From Chitinophaga lutea (GTDB taxonomy: Bacteria > Bacteroidota > Bacteroidia > Chitinophagales > Chitinophagaceae): a DNA stretch of 64,000 bases. The DNA is taken from contig NZ_RPDH01000001.1 of the NCBI RefSeq assembly GCF_003813775.1, positions 868,001 to 932,000 of the forward strand, given 5' to 3'. Positions 34,076-42,792 of this stretch are shown here, one piece after another (position 1 is the stretch's first letter; each line of letters opens with the position of its first letter). A program made the position numbers and the translations under genes. The notes under the pieces are model-generated. The model worked only from the letters and a program-made list of their open reading frames with translations, made no database searches and had not been told where the DNA came from.

Positions 34076-35368
34076 TTATGCTTTCACTTCCACCTTTTCC
34101 ATGCGCGGCGCAAAGAAGTGCATGGTTACCCAGGCCAGCAGGTACATCGACCCGCAGATGAGGAACAGGATGTTGTATCCTGCATTGATATTGCCCAGCG
34201 CTTTGTAGTGGTCGAGCAGCGCGCCCACTACCAGCGGGAACAGCATGCCGCCGATGGAGCCCGCCATACCGCCGATGCCCACTACGGAGCTGAGGGTGTA
34301 TTTCGGGAACATGTCGGATGCCGTGGTGAAGATGTTGGCAGACCAGGCCTGGTGCGCGGCGGCGGCCAGACTGATCAGTGCAACGGCCACCCACATATTT
34401 TCCGCATAACGCGCGGTCATGATCGGGATGACGAGGATGGCAAAAATGAACATGGACGTTTTACGCGCCTTGAACACCGGCCATCCTTTGCTGATGAGCC
34501 AGCCCGGCAGGTAACCGCCGCCGATACTGCCGATGGTGGTGGCAGTGTATACGATGATCAGCGGGAGGCCGAGGCTTTTCATGTTCAGATTAAACGTAGT
34601 GGAGAAATAAGACGGCAGCCAGAACAGAAAGAACCACCAGATGGGATCCGTGAGCAGCTTGCCGAATACGAAAGCCCAGGTCTGGCGGATGCCGAAGAGT
34701 TTGATCCAGGATACCTTTTTCTGATCCGCCCCGGGATCCTCTTCGCCGTCGCTTTGAATGTGCGCCAGTTCGGCTTTTCCTACTTTTTTATGACGGGCGG
34801 GCAATTCATACATCACCAGCCAGAAAATCAGCCATACAAAACCGATCACACCGGTCCAGATGAAAGCCTCCTGCCAGCCGTACGCTGAGGCCAGCCAGGG
34901 CACTACGGCCGGAGCGGCTACCGCGCCGATATTGGCGCCGGAGTTAAAGAGGCCGGTGGCAAACGCCCTTTCTTTTTTCGGGAACCATTCCGCCACGGAT
35001 TTAACCGCCACGGGGAAGTTACCCGCCTCACCCAACCCGAGCAACGCACGTGCAGCGCCGAAACCAAAAGTGGATTTAGCCAGCGCATGCGCCATGGCCG
35101 CGATGCTCCACACCACGATGGAAACAGTATACCCTAATTTGGTGCCCACCTTGTCCACAAACCGGCCAAACACGAGCAGGCCCAGTGCGTAGCAGGCGGA
35201 GAATATCATCACGATTTCGCCGTATTGTGTTTCGGTCCAGCTAAACTCTTTCTCCAGGATAGGCTTCAACAGCCCGATCACCTGCCGGTCGATGTAATTG
35301 ATCGTGGTGGCAAAAAACAATAAAGCAACTATGCGCCAGCGGTACCGGCCTACTACGGTGGAATTCAT
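34076..35368 (-). CDS. MFS hexuronate transporter (ExuT-like)
   Basis: A 430-residue, 12-helix major facilitator of the anion:cation symporter group. Motifs are RWRIVALLFFATTINYIDRQ, the loop FVDKVGTKLGYTVS, FGFGAARALLGLGEAGNFPV, EWFPKKERAFATGLFNSGAN and VVGIGGMAGSIGGMLFPLVV. The signature GxGEAGNFPxxxKxVxEWFPxxER is characteristic of hexuronate and glucarate carriers. It should bring glucuronate or galacturonate across the inner membrane. It follows eda by 39 bases and closes the uxaB operon, but an operator palindrome inside the end of eda suggests an extra promoter of its own. Confidence 0.92.
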   Translation of the reverse strand: MNSTVVGRYRWRIVALLFFATTINYIDRQVIGLLKPILEKEFSWTETQYGEIVMIFSACYALGLLVFGRFVDKVGTKLGYTVSIVVWSIAAMAHALAKSTFGFGAARALLGLGEAGNFPVAVKSVAEWFPKKERAFATGLFNSGANIGAVAAPAVVPWLASAYGWQEAFIWTGVIGFVWLIFWLVMYELPARHKKVGKAELAHIQSDGEEDPGADQKKVSWIKLFGIRQTWAFVFGKLLTDPIWWFFLFWLPSYFSTTFNLNMKSLGLPLIIVYTATTIGSIGGGYLPGWLISKGWPVFKARKTSMFIFAILVIPIMTARYAENMWVAVALISLAAAAHQAWSANIFTTASDMFPKYTLSSVVGIGGMAGSIGGMLFPLVVGALLDHYKALGNINAGYNILFLICGSMYLLAWVTMHFFAPRMEKVEVKA

Positions 35369-35407
35369 TTCGTTGATTGTTTAGGATAAATACATGTTGG
35401 CAACAAA

Positions 35408-36070
35408 TTACTTCAATGCCTTTATATATGCAAACGTTTGCGTTACTTTTCCGGCCAGTCCCGCCCAGTCTTTTTTATCGATGGCCGCTTTGGGCAGAAG
35501 ATTGGAGCCCAGCCCCACGCATACCACCCCGGCATCGAACCAGGCCTGCAGGTTCGCCTGCTCGGGCTCCACACCACCGGTGGGCATGAACCGGAGACCG
35601 GGGAACAGGGGTTTGATGGCTTTTACGAAACCGGGACCGAGGGTGCTGCCGGGAAACAGTTTCACGAGCAGCGCGCCGCTCTTTTCCGCCACCGCAATTT
35701 CGGAAGGCGTCATGCAGCCGGGCACCCAGAAGATGTTCTGCGACCGGCAGTAGGTCGCCGTCGCTTCATCGATGATGGGGCTCACGATAAAATCGGCGCC
35801 CATATCGGTGAACGTTTTTGCGTCCGCCGCGTTTTTGATGGTGCCGATGCCCAGGTACATATCGGGCATGGAAGCGGCTTTCAGATCGCGGAGGTGGGCG
35901 AAATTCTGCCGGGCGTTTTCGCCGCGGTTGGTAAATTCAAACACACGGATGCCGCCTTCATAACAGGCTTTCATCACGGCCGCACATACTTCCGGATCGT
36001 CGTGGTAAAATACAGGTACCACCTTGGTAGATTCAAATGCGCTTAATACAGTTTCAGGTTGTGGTGTCAT
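35408..36070 (-). CDS. eda: KDPG / 4-hydroxy-2-oxoglutarate aldolase
   Basis: A 220-residue class I aldolase with VVPVFYHDDPEVCAAVMKAC, the FEFTNRGENA active-site segment with its Glu, YLGIGTIKNAADAKTF, the Schiff-base Lys in GALLVKLFPGSTLGPGFVKA, and FMPTGGVEPEQANLQAWFDA. It cleaves 2-keto-3-deoxy-6-phosphogluconate to pyruvate and glyceraldehyde 3-phosphate, the last step of both uronate branches here. It starts 3 bases after the kdgK stop. Its last codons hold a LacI-type palindrome. Confidence 0.94.
   Translation of the reverse strand: MTPQPETVLSAFESTKVVPVFYHDDPEVCAAVMKACYEGGIRVFEFTNRGENARQNFAHLRDLKAASMPDMYLGIGTIKNAADAKTFTDMGADFIVSPIIDEATATYCRSQNIFWVPGCMTPSEIAVAEKSGALLVKLFPGSTLGPGFVKAIKPLFPGLRFMPTGGVEPEQANLQAWFDAGVVCVGLGSNLLPKAAIDKKDWAGLAGKVTQTFAYIKALK
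35430..35441. promoter_or_regulatory. LacI-type operator embedded in the eda coding end
   Basis: GCAAACGTTTGC, a perfect 12-base palindrome identical to the core of the site at 31677, lies inside the codons for Thr-Gln-Thr-Phe-Ala near the C-terminus of the aldolase, 62 bases ahead of the transporter start. A coding palindrome shared with the divergent uronate promoter is unlikely to be accidental. It probably controls an internal promoter for the transporter. Confidence 0.65.
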
Positions 36071-36073
36071 ATT

Positions 36074-37072
36074 CTACATCAGTTGCGTGATCGATTCCTT
36101 TGCGGTCAGGTTAAAATCGCCGGTGCGGAACAGCTTGGAATACGCTGCCGCTGCGGCAAATGAAATGGTCTGCTGGTTCGTGTAACCGTTCAGGTTAGCG
36201 TGTATGAGACCGGCCATGAAGCTGTCGCCGCTCCCTACCCTGTCTACCACTTCATTCGTTTCAAATTGCCTGGACACATACAGTTCCCCGTCTTTCCAGT
36301 ACACGGCATAATACAGGTTATGCGTGGGCGCGGAAGAAAAACGGAAGGTGAAGGCAACGCGGTCGCACTTCGGAAATTGCTGTACAATGGCCATGGCAGC
36401 ACTTTTTGCCGCCTCTAGGTATTGTTCTTTCGTATCCGCCCGGATGGCTTCCTGGTTGAGGGGAATGCCCAGCATCATGTTGGCGGCCCAGATGTTGCCC
36501 ATGATCACGTGGCAGTACTTCGTCAGTTCCGGCATCACCTCCAGCGGCGATTGCCCGTATTGCCAGAGTTTGCTCCGGTAGTTGAGATCGGTGGAAATGG
36601 TCATACCTTTGCGGGTGGCCGCTTCCAGCACTTCCTTGCAAATCGCCACGGCGTCTTTGTTCAGCGCCGGTGAAATGGCGCTCCAGTGAAACCAGGTGGC
36701 GTCGCCCAGCAATGCGTCCCAATCCACGGTACCGGGTTTGATCTCGGAGAAGCTGGAATACTTGCGGTCGTACACCACTTCGGCATGTTTCAGGTCCGAG
36801 CCCTGCGCGAGATAATAAGCGCCGATGCGGTCGCCGCCCCAGAGCATGCGGTCGGTTTGCACACCCACTGCCTCCAGTTGCGACAGTACCTGCCTCGACA
36901 GGCCGTTGTCCGGCGTTTTGCTGATGTAGGCCACTTTGTCGCCCCAGGTAGCCAGGGCTGCGGCCACATTCGCTTCCGCGCCGCCTACGAAAAGAGCGGC
37001 GCGCTGCTGGGCCCATTCGGGGCTCAGCCTTAATAAAATTTCTCCAAACGTAATAACTGAAACCGGTTGCAT
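36074..37072 (-). CDS. kdgK: 2-keto-3-deoxygluconate kinase (PfkB family)
   Basis: The start is the ATG at 37072; the TTG one codon earlier would overlap the uxaC stop more deeply. The stop of uxaC and this start overlap as TGATG, suggesting translational coupling. The 332-residue protein has the PfkB pattern: ITFGEILLRLSPEWAQQRAA, FVGGAEANVAAALATWGD at the sugar site, TISTDLNYRSKLW, and DRVGSGDSFMAGLIHANLNG with the catalytic Asp. It phosphorylates 2-keto-3-deoxygluconate, as indicated by its place between uxaC and eda. Confidence 0.93.
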   Translation of the reverse strand: MQPVSVITFGEILLRLSPEWAQQRAALFVGGAEANVAAALATWGDKVAYISKTPDNGLSRQVLSQLEAVGVQTDRMLWGGDRIGAYYLAQGSDLKHAEVVYDRKYSSFSEIKPGTVDWDALLGDATWFHWSAISPALNKDAVAICKEVLEAATRKGMTISTDLNYRSKLWQYGQSPLEVMPELTKYCHVIMGNIWAANMMLGIPLNQEAIRADTKEQYLEAAKSAAMAIVQQFPKCDRVAFTFRFSSAPTHNLYYAVYWKDGELYVSRQFETNEVVDRVGSGDSFMAGLIHANLNGYTNQQTISFAAAAAYSKLFRTGDFNLTAKESITQLM

Positions 37073-38466
37073 CAAAAATTAAAATAGGCTTTGGCGTTGT
37101 TATAACATATATCCTGTACCATCTTTCCTAACCAGGGAATATCTCCGGGCAGTTCACCGTTCTCCACATCGTTGCCGATCAAATTACACAATATTCTCCT
37201 GAAATACTCATGCCTCGGGAAAGAGAGAAAGCTGCGGGAATCCGTGAGCATGCCCACGAACCTGCTGAGCAGGCCCATGTTGCTGAGCGCGTTCATCTGT
37301 TTCTCCATACCGTCTTTCTGATCGAGGAACCACCAGCCGGAGCCGAACTGCATTTTGCCGGCCACGCTGCCGTCCTGGAAGTTACCCACCATGGTGGCGT
37401 ACACTTCATTATGGGCGGGGTTCAGGTTGTACACGACGGTTTTGGCGAGCTGGTTGTTCTGATCGAGGCGGTCGAAGAAGCGGCTCATCGCTTCGGCCAT
37501 GGGCCAGTCGCCGATGGAATCCACCCCTGCATCGGCTCCCAGCCGTTTGAGGAGGCGGGAGTTGTTGTTGCGGATGGCGCCTGCATGGAACTGCTGTACC
37601 CAGCCTTTTTCGTGGTTCCAGGTGCAGATGTGGTGCAGGGTGGCCGCTTTGAACATCGTGGCGATTTCGTCGGTCACTTTTTTGCCTGCCGCTACATCTC
37701 TGAAAGCCTCTTCCAGCGCAGTTTCCGTAAAGTCCGCATAAACGAAATAGTTCAGCCCGTGATCGGACAAACGGCCGCCGTTCTCATGGAAGTAGTCGTG
37801 CCGCTTTTTTAACGCGTCCAGCAGGGTTTGGTAGTTTTTGATCTCGATACCCGCGGCAGCGCCCAGCTTTTGCATGTAGGCGTTGAAGGCGGCAGGGTCT
37901 TCCACCGCCATGGCTTTATCAGGCCTGAAAGTAGGCAGTACCTTCACTTTGAAGCCCTGTTTGCGGATGGCGATGTGATGGTCCAGCGGGTCGGCCGGGT
38001 CGTCGGTGGTGCAAAGCGTATCCACGTTAAACTGTTGCAGCAGGGTTTGCGTGCTGAGTTTCGGCAGCTGCGCGTTACAGGCTTCGTATATTTTTGCCGC
38101 GTTGTTGCCGTTCAGCGTTTCCGTAATGCCGAAGGGTTTCTTCAGCTCCATGTGCGTCCAGTGGTAGAGCGGGTTGCGCATGGTGTAGGGCACGGTTTCC
38201 GCCCACATTTTGAACTTGGTGAAATCATCGGCGCCGCCGGTGATCAGATCTTCGTTCACCCCGTTGGCCCGCATGGCGCGCCATTTATAGTGGTCGCCTT
38301 TCAGCCAGGCTTCCGTGATGGTCGAAAATTGTTTATTGGCGGCTATTTCGTCGGGCGGCAGGTGGTTGTGGTAATCAATCACCGGCATGTCTTTCGCGAA
38401 ATCAAAATATAACCGTTTGGCTGTCTCCGTTTGGAGCAGGAAATCCTCAGATAGAAAAGTTTTCAT
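37072..38466 (-). CDS. uxaC: Glucuronate isomerase
   Basis: The ATG at 38466 (MKTFLSEDFLLQTETAKRLY) is chosen; the longer reading enters the end of uxaB out of frame. The 464-residue protein has the amidohydrolase-type metal pair His33 and His35 in VIDYHNHLPPDEIA, followed by WLKGDHYKWRAMRANGVNE, NPLYHWTHMELKKPFGI, CTTDDPADPLDHH, GWVQQFHAGAIRNNN and DSRSFLSFPRHEYFRRILCN. It interconverts glucuronate and fructuronate or galacturonate and tagaturonate, feeding UxaB. It begins 13 bases after the uxaB stop. Confidence 0.95.
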   Translation of the reverse strand: MKTFLSEDFLLQTETAKRLYFDFAKDMPVIDYHNHLPPDEIAANKQFSTITEAWLKGDHYKWRAMRANGVNEDLITGGADDFTKFKMWAETVPYTMRNPLYHWTHMELKKPFGITETLNGNNAAKIYEACNAQLPKLSTQTLLQQFNVDTLCTTDDPADPLDHHIAIRKQGFKVKVLPTFRPDKAMAVEDPAAFNAYMQKLGAAAGIEIKNYQTLLDALKKRHDYFHENGGRLSDHGLNYFVYADFTETALEEAFRDVAAGKKVTDEIATMFKAATLHHICTWNHEKGWVQQFHAGAIRNNNSRLLKRLGADAGVDSIGDWPMAEAMSRFFDRLDQNNQLAKTVVYNLNPAHNEVYATMVGNFQDGSVAGKMQFGSGWWFLDQKDGMEKQMNALSNMGLLSRFVGMLTDSRSFLSFPRHEYFRRILCNLIGNDVENGELPGDIPWLGKMVQDICYNNAKAYFNF

Positions 38467-38479
38467 GACACTGCTTATC

Positions 38480-39979
38480 TTATAAAACCTTAGAGTGTTG
38501 TGTGATGTAGGGCTGCACGCCGTTCTGCAGCATGCCCAGCAGGTGGTCGGCCACCGTGTCCGCAAAACCCGGGATGTTGTTCAGGTCCGTTTCCCAGAGG
38601 CGGGCGTCTTTACAGATCGCGCGCACCATGGCAGACACTTCCGGGTAGCCGTTCTTCTCCACCGATTTCCAGTGTTCTGCAAATACGGCGATGTTATCGT
38701 CGGTGATATCGTAGTACGTATCCTTCCCGCGCAGGCCCTGGTACTTGCCGTTGTTTTCCCTGACCGGTTTGAGGAACAGCAGGGTGGCGGCGAAGCCGAG
38801 CGGCATCATCTCCGGCAGGATGCCTTTCACCTCGCGGTAACGCAGCAGCGTCTGCACGTTGCGGGCGTTCATCTTGGAGCTTTGCTGGAAGGTGATGCTG
38901 ATGAGTTTATGTTCGATGTAAGGATTGGCGAAACGGTCGAGCACATCCCGCGCGAACACGGCCGTTTGCGGGCCGAGACTGCTGAGGGTGGGCAGGATCT
39001 CTTCCATCACCACCGTCTCGAAAAAGCGGCGCATGTACGCGTCCTGCATGCATTCGTATACGGTGTTGAGGCCGGAGAGATACCCCACGCACACGGCCGC
39101 TGTATGGCTGCCGTTGAGGATGCGCAATTTCTGCTCGCGGTAAGGGGTGATGCTGGGCGCGATGAGCATGCGGTCGTCCGACTGGTGGAACGACAGCTGC
39201 TGCGCCACCGCGGCATCGCCTTCGATGGCCCAGAGCAGGAACGGTTCCGCGTCTATCCAGAGCTCGTCTTCATACCCCGCCTGTTCCCAGCATTCGCTGA
39301 TATTTTTGGGCCTGCCCGGCACGATGCGGTCTACCAGCGAACTGCAGAAACGGTTGGCCGATGCGATCCACTGTACAAAATCTTCCGGCAGTTTGTTGTA
39401 TGCAGCCAGCTGCAATACGATTTCCTTCAGCAGTTTGCCGTTGTCCACCACCAGTTCCGTGGGGATGATCACAAACCCGTCCATCCCCTTGCGGAAACGC
39501 TCGTACAGGATGGCCAGCAGTTTGCCCGGGTAGGAAGCCGGCACCCCCGCGGCGATGTTTTCTTCCACGTACTGGATGCCCACTTCAGTGGTGTTGGAAA
39601 TAATGACGTTCAGCGACGGTTGCGTGGCGGCGGCCAATATGGCCTCCCACTCTGCATTCGATTGCAAAACACGGCTAATAGAAGCGTTTACCAGGTACTG
39701 ATCAACCGGCTGGCCTTGCGCCACGCCCTTGATGTGGGTGGTAAAAAGACCGTCCTGCGTGCCGAATGCGCCGGCATCGCCGTCGGTCGACTTCACGACT
39801 ACTATCCTGCCTTTGAAAACGCCTTCTTTATTGGCTTTATCAACCAGGTAATCTACGAGGCCGCGCAGCAGCACGCCCGTACCGAACTGAAGAATTTTTT
39901 CCGGATAATTAAAGTAGTCAGGTGTAATGCCCCATGCGGGGTTGTTCATAACGTGTGGCTTATTCAATCTAGGAAGCAT
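38480..39979 (-). CDS. uxaB: Tagaturonate/fructuronate reductase
   Basis: A 499-residue polyol-dehydrogenase-family protein with ILQFGTGVLLRGLVDYLVD (NAD-binding), IIVVKSTDGDAGAF-like IVVVKSTDGDAGAFGTQDGL, VIISNTTEVGIQYVEENI, FVIIPTELVVDNGKLLKEIV, RFCSSLVDRIVPGRP and KLRILNGSHTAAVCVGYLSG with the catalytic Lys/Asn/His set. It reduces tagaturonate to altronate for UxaA. The ATG at 39949 (MNNPAWGIT) is an alternative start. It is the first gene of the uxaB-uxaC-kdgK-eda-transporter operon, divergent from mnmA. Confidence 0.93.
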   Translation of the reverse strand: MLPRLNKPHVMNNPAWGITPDYFNYPEKILQFGTGVLLRGLVDYLVDKANKEGVFKGRIVVVKSTDGDAGAFGTQDGLFTTHIKGVAQGQPVDQYLVNASISRVLQSNAEWEAILAAATQPSLNVIISNTTEVGIQYVEENIAAGVPASYPGKLLAILYERFRKGMDGFVIIPTELVVDNGKLLKEIVLQLAAYNKLPEDFVQWIASANRFCSSLVDRIVPGRPKNISECWEQAGYEDELWIDAEPFLLWAIEGDAAVAQQLSFHQSDDRMLIAPSITPYREQKLRILNGSHTAAVCVGYLSGLNTVYECMQDAYMRRFFETVVMEEILPTLSSLGPQTAVFARDVLDRFANPYIEHKLISITFQQSSKMNARNVQTLLRYREVKGILPEMMPLGFAATLLFLKPVRENNGKYQGLRGKDTYYDITDDNIAVFAEHWKSVEKNGYPEVSAMVRAICKDARLWETDLNNIPGFADTVADHLLGMLQNGVQPYITQHSKVL

Positions 39980-40166
39980 GCATAGATAATTTATTAAATA
40001 ACATAGCTAATCACGGATAAATATATAATTAGCATTCCAAATTTTTGACAATTTACTAAACATTTACGGGAATCAATCGATGTAAATCGTTTTTAGGGAA
40101 GAAGCGTATCTATGACGCTATTGCTGTTATCTATAGGAGAAATACCCCCTTTTGCCGGGATTTCAG

Positions 40167-40174
40167 TAATTTTG
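40167..40174 (+). promoter_or_regulatory. Possible -7 box for mnmA
   Basis: TAATTTTG matches the Bacteroidota -7 consensus TAnnTTTG and lies 20 bases ahead of the mnmA ATG. No TTTG was found at the expected 19-base spacing, so this is tentative. Confidence 0.35.
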
Positions 40175-40194
40175 CATCCTTAATTCAATGACAA

Positions 40195-41286
40195 ATGAGC
40201 AAGCATGGCAAAGTGCTGGTAGCGATGAGCGGAGGGATTGACAGTACTGTCACCGCCCTGATGCTGCATGAGCAGGGATATGAAGTGGTGGGCATCACCA
40301 TGAAGACCTGGGATTACGCGAGCGCGGGCCCTTCCAAGAAGGAGACCGGCTGCTGTAACCTGGACTCTTTCAACGATGCCCGGGCGGCTGCCGTGCACCA
40401 TGGCTTTCCGCATTTTATCCTGGACATACGGGACGAGTTCGGGGACTTCGTGATCAACAATTTCGTGGACGAATATATAGCCGGCCGCACACCCAACCCG
40501 TGCGTGCTCTGCAATACGCATATCAAATGGCGCGCGCTGATGAAACGGGCCGACGCCATGGACTGCGAGTTCATCGCCACCGGCCACTACGCGCGCCTGC
40601 GCATGGAAAACGGCCGGGGCGTGATCAGCAAGGGGCTGGACGAAACGAAAGACCAGAGTTACGTGCTCTGGGGCCTTGACCAGGATGTGGTGAAACGCAC
40701 CCTCCTGCCCCTGGGCACTTACCGTAAAACCGAGATCCGCCAGATGGCGATGGATTTCGGGTACCCGGAACTGGCCAAAAAGGCGGAAAGCTATGAAATC
40801 TGCTTCGTGCCGGACAACGACTACCGCGGTTTCCTGAAAAGGAAGGTGGACGGGCTGGAAGAAAGGGTGAATGGCGGCAATTTCGTGCTGGCGGACGGTA
40901 CGATCGTAGGCAAACACAAGGGTTACCCCTTCTATACCATCGGGCAGCGGAAAGGGCTGGAAATCGCCCTGGGCAGGCCCATTTTTGTCACCGAGATCAT
41001 CCCGGAAACCAACACCGTGGTGCTGGGCGACGAACATGAACTGAACCGCAGCGAAATGAACGTGGGCGGCCTCAACTACGTGAAGTACGACCACCTGCCC
41101 GAAGGCCTCGAATCGACCGTAAAAATCAGGTACAAAGACAAAGGCGCCCTCGCCAACGTGTACAACAGCCCCGACGGTACCGTGAAAGTACATTTCTACG
41201 AACAGGTGAAAGGCATCGCGCCTGGCCAGTCGGCCGTGTTTTATGACGGTGACGACGTGCTGGCCGGGGGGATTATCCGGCGGTAA
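40195..41286 (+). CDS. mnmA: tRNA-specific 2-thiouridylase
   Basis: A 363-residue protein of normal length. It has the PP-loop SGGIDST (12-18), the catalytic Cys103 in RTPNPCVLCNTHIKW, and the second Cys203 in ESYEICFVPDNDYRGFL, with TGHYARL, KDQSYVLWGL and the C-terminal beta domain starting near VGKHKGYPFYTIGQRKGL. It adds sulfur to U34 of Lys, Glu and Gln tRNAs using ATP. It is a housekeeping gene unrelated to the divergent uronate operon. A clear terminator follows. Confidence 0.97.
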   Translation: MSKHGKVLVAMSGGIDSTVTALMLHEQGYEVVGITMKTWDYASAGPSKKETGCCNLDSFNDARAAAVHHGFPHFILDIRDEFGDFVINNFVDEYIAGRTPNPCVLCNTHIKWRALMKRADAMDCEFIATGHYARLRMENGRGVISKGLDETKDQSYVLWGLDQDVVKRTLLPLGTYRKTEIRQMAMDFGYPELAKKAESYEICFVPDNDYRGFLKRKVDGLEERVNGGNFVLADGTIVGKHKGYPFYTIGQRKGLEIALGRPIFVTEIIPETNTVVLGDEHELNRSEMNVGGLNYVKYDHLPEGLESTVKIRYKDKGALANVYNSPDGTVKVHFYEQVKGIAPGQSAVFYDGDDVLAGGIIRR

Positions 41287-41304
41287 GGGAATAAAAAATC
41301 AGGG

Positions 41305-41337
41305 AGACCGGCTTGGAACAGCCGGTCTTTTTATTTT
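41305..41337 (+). terminator. Rho-independent terminator after mnmA
   Basis: AGACCGGC (41305-41312) pairs with GCCGGTCT (41321-41328) around an 8-base loop, followed by TTTTTATTTT, 19 bases past the stop. Confidence 0.9.
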
Positions 41338-41383
41338 ACATTTACCGCATAAAACCCGTTATACCCATGAAATATGTTTTGTT

Positions 41384-42313
41384 ATGCCTGTTGCCATCTG
41401 TTTTCTGATCTCCGATGCAACCGCCCAGCAATTCTACAACGAAGTGTACAATCACTACAGCAACGTCACGCCGGTTAACACGGTCAAGATCAAAACCAAT
41501 CTGCCGGTGGTGAACGGCAACCAGCAGCCCACCATCATCATCGAGGGTTTCAATTATTCCACCGCCAAGCCCATCGGCATCATGCTCACCTACCATACCT
41601 GGTTCGATGGGTTTTACGCATACAAGGCTCCCTCATTCGGTGCTTATACACCGCCCATTTTCCTGGCAAACGAAGGCGGCAATGTGGTGATCGTGCTGGA
41701 CGACCGCGGCTACTACCAGCGTTTTTCGATCAGGGTGTTTTCCGGCAACGGCGTAGATGAAACACCCGCCAACTTCAGCGGCTGGACGGTGGTGGATGAA
41801 TCGGTCGCCTCCGGCGCTACGGCCGTCACCGCAGTCCCCTACGAAAACAGTTTCGCCGGGAATGTGTTCATGCCCGGCGGCGGCATATGGAACAGTGCGG
41901 GGAAAGTAGGCATCGGCACCACCGATACAAAAGGGCATTCCCTCGCCGTCAACGGCTCCGCCATATTTACAAGGGTGATTGTTAAAAACTATAGCAACTG
42001 GCCCGACTATGTGTTTGACTCCACCTACCAGCTGGCTTCCCTCCGGTCAGTGGAACGCTACATCACAGCCAACAAACGTTTACCGGGGATCCCGGCGGCG
42101 GGGGAAGTGATGCAACAGGGTGTGGATGTTGCGGAGATGCAGCAGCAACAGATGAAAAAAATTGAGGAGCTGACGCTGTATATTATTGAGTTGAATAAGA
42201 AACTGGAGAAACAGCAGGCTTTGATTGAGACGTTGATGAAAAGCGACGCATCTGCCAGCAGTAAACAGTTCCCAAAAGCCAATGAAGTAATACCTATACG
42301 GCACGACTTTTAA
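41384..42313 (+). CDS. Secreted protein with coiled-coil tail, signal peptide apparently frameshifted
   Basis: From the ATG at 41384 the frame gives 309 residues beginning MPVAICFLISDATAQQFYNE, a poor signal without a basic start. An ATG at 41367 reads MKYVLLCLLPSVF and then stops; adding one T to the T4 run at 41401-41404 would fuse it to LISDATAQQ and give a perfect signal peptide. The body is beta-rich. The C-terminus (VGIGTTDTKGHSLAVNGSAI, then SVERYITANKRLPGIPAAGE and a coiled coil MKKIEELTLYIIELNKKLEK) is the tail common in large secreted Bacteroidota proteins, related to trimeric fibre ends. Function is unknown. Confidence 0.75.
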   Translation: MPVAICFLISDATAQQFYNEVYNHYSNVTPVNTVKIKTNLPVVNGNQQPTIIIEGFNYSTAKPIGIMLTYHTWFDGFYAYKAPSFGAYTPPIFLANEGGNVVIVLDDRGYYQRFSIRVFSGNGVDETPANFSGWTVVDESVASGATAVTAVPYENSFAGNVFMPGGGIWNSAGKVGIGTTDTKGHSLAVNGSAIFTRVIVKNYSNWPDYVFDSTYQLASLRSVERYITANKRLPGIPAAGEVMQQGVDVAEMQQQQMKKIEELTLYIIELNKKLEKQQALIETLMKSDASASSKQFPKANEVIPIRHDF

Positions 42314-42399
42314 TCAATCATCTTGCACATTCACGATAACACATATTACATTGTTGCTCTATTAACTTCGTTTGAACCTCTAAAAACTTGAACCATAAA

Positions 42400-42792
42400 T
42401 CAAATGTTTAGTATAGTAGGCGCTGATACCGCCTTTATAGTAATATCTTCACAACTAAATGAGATAGTCCCGTTCTCATAGTCTTCTACTTCGAAATTTA
42501 ATTCTTCCAAATAGTTACCGGAAACATCGATAATATCGAAGCCGGTCAATTGATGTAACTCGGAACCCGAGATTAAAAGCTTAACATTTTTCACTTTGAT
42601 AAACTCCATTGAAATTTCGAAAAACGGCTTATTAAAATCTGGCCACACATCAGCATCCCCCGGCAGTTGAGAATAAAAAACAATTTCTAATCTTCCAGGC
42701 GACCAAACAAGTGATTTAATAAACGCAAGATTAGAAGGCCTCCATGTCGCGTGATCATCCTTAATTTTCTCGATATTTTTAATTTCTGCCAT
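42400..42792 (-). CDS. Probable immunity protein for the adjacent toxin
   Basis: A 130-residue acidic, beta-rich cytosolic protein (FIKSLVWSPGRLEIVFYSQL, DFNKPFFEISMEFIKVKNVK, FEVEDYENGTISFSCEDITI). I do not recognise the family with certainty. Its start overlaps the end of the toxin frame by 14 bases, and it is AT-richer than its surroundings, both usual for toxin/immunity pairs. The role is inferred from that arrangement. If the toxin is inactive, this gene may be a leftover guard. Confidence 0.55.
   Translation of the reverse strand: MAEIKNIEKIKDDHATWRPSNLAFIKSLVWSPGRLEIVFYSQLPGDADVWPDFNKPFFEISMEFIKVKNVKLLISGSELHQLTGFDIIDVSGNYLEELNFEVEDYENGTISFSCEDITIKAVSAPTILNI

Noticed and set aside
38495..39985. 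496-codon open frame opposite uxaB
   Set aside because: Exactly antisense to uxaB, rich in His, Val and Phe without domains; a shadow frame.
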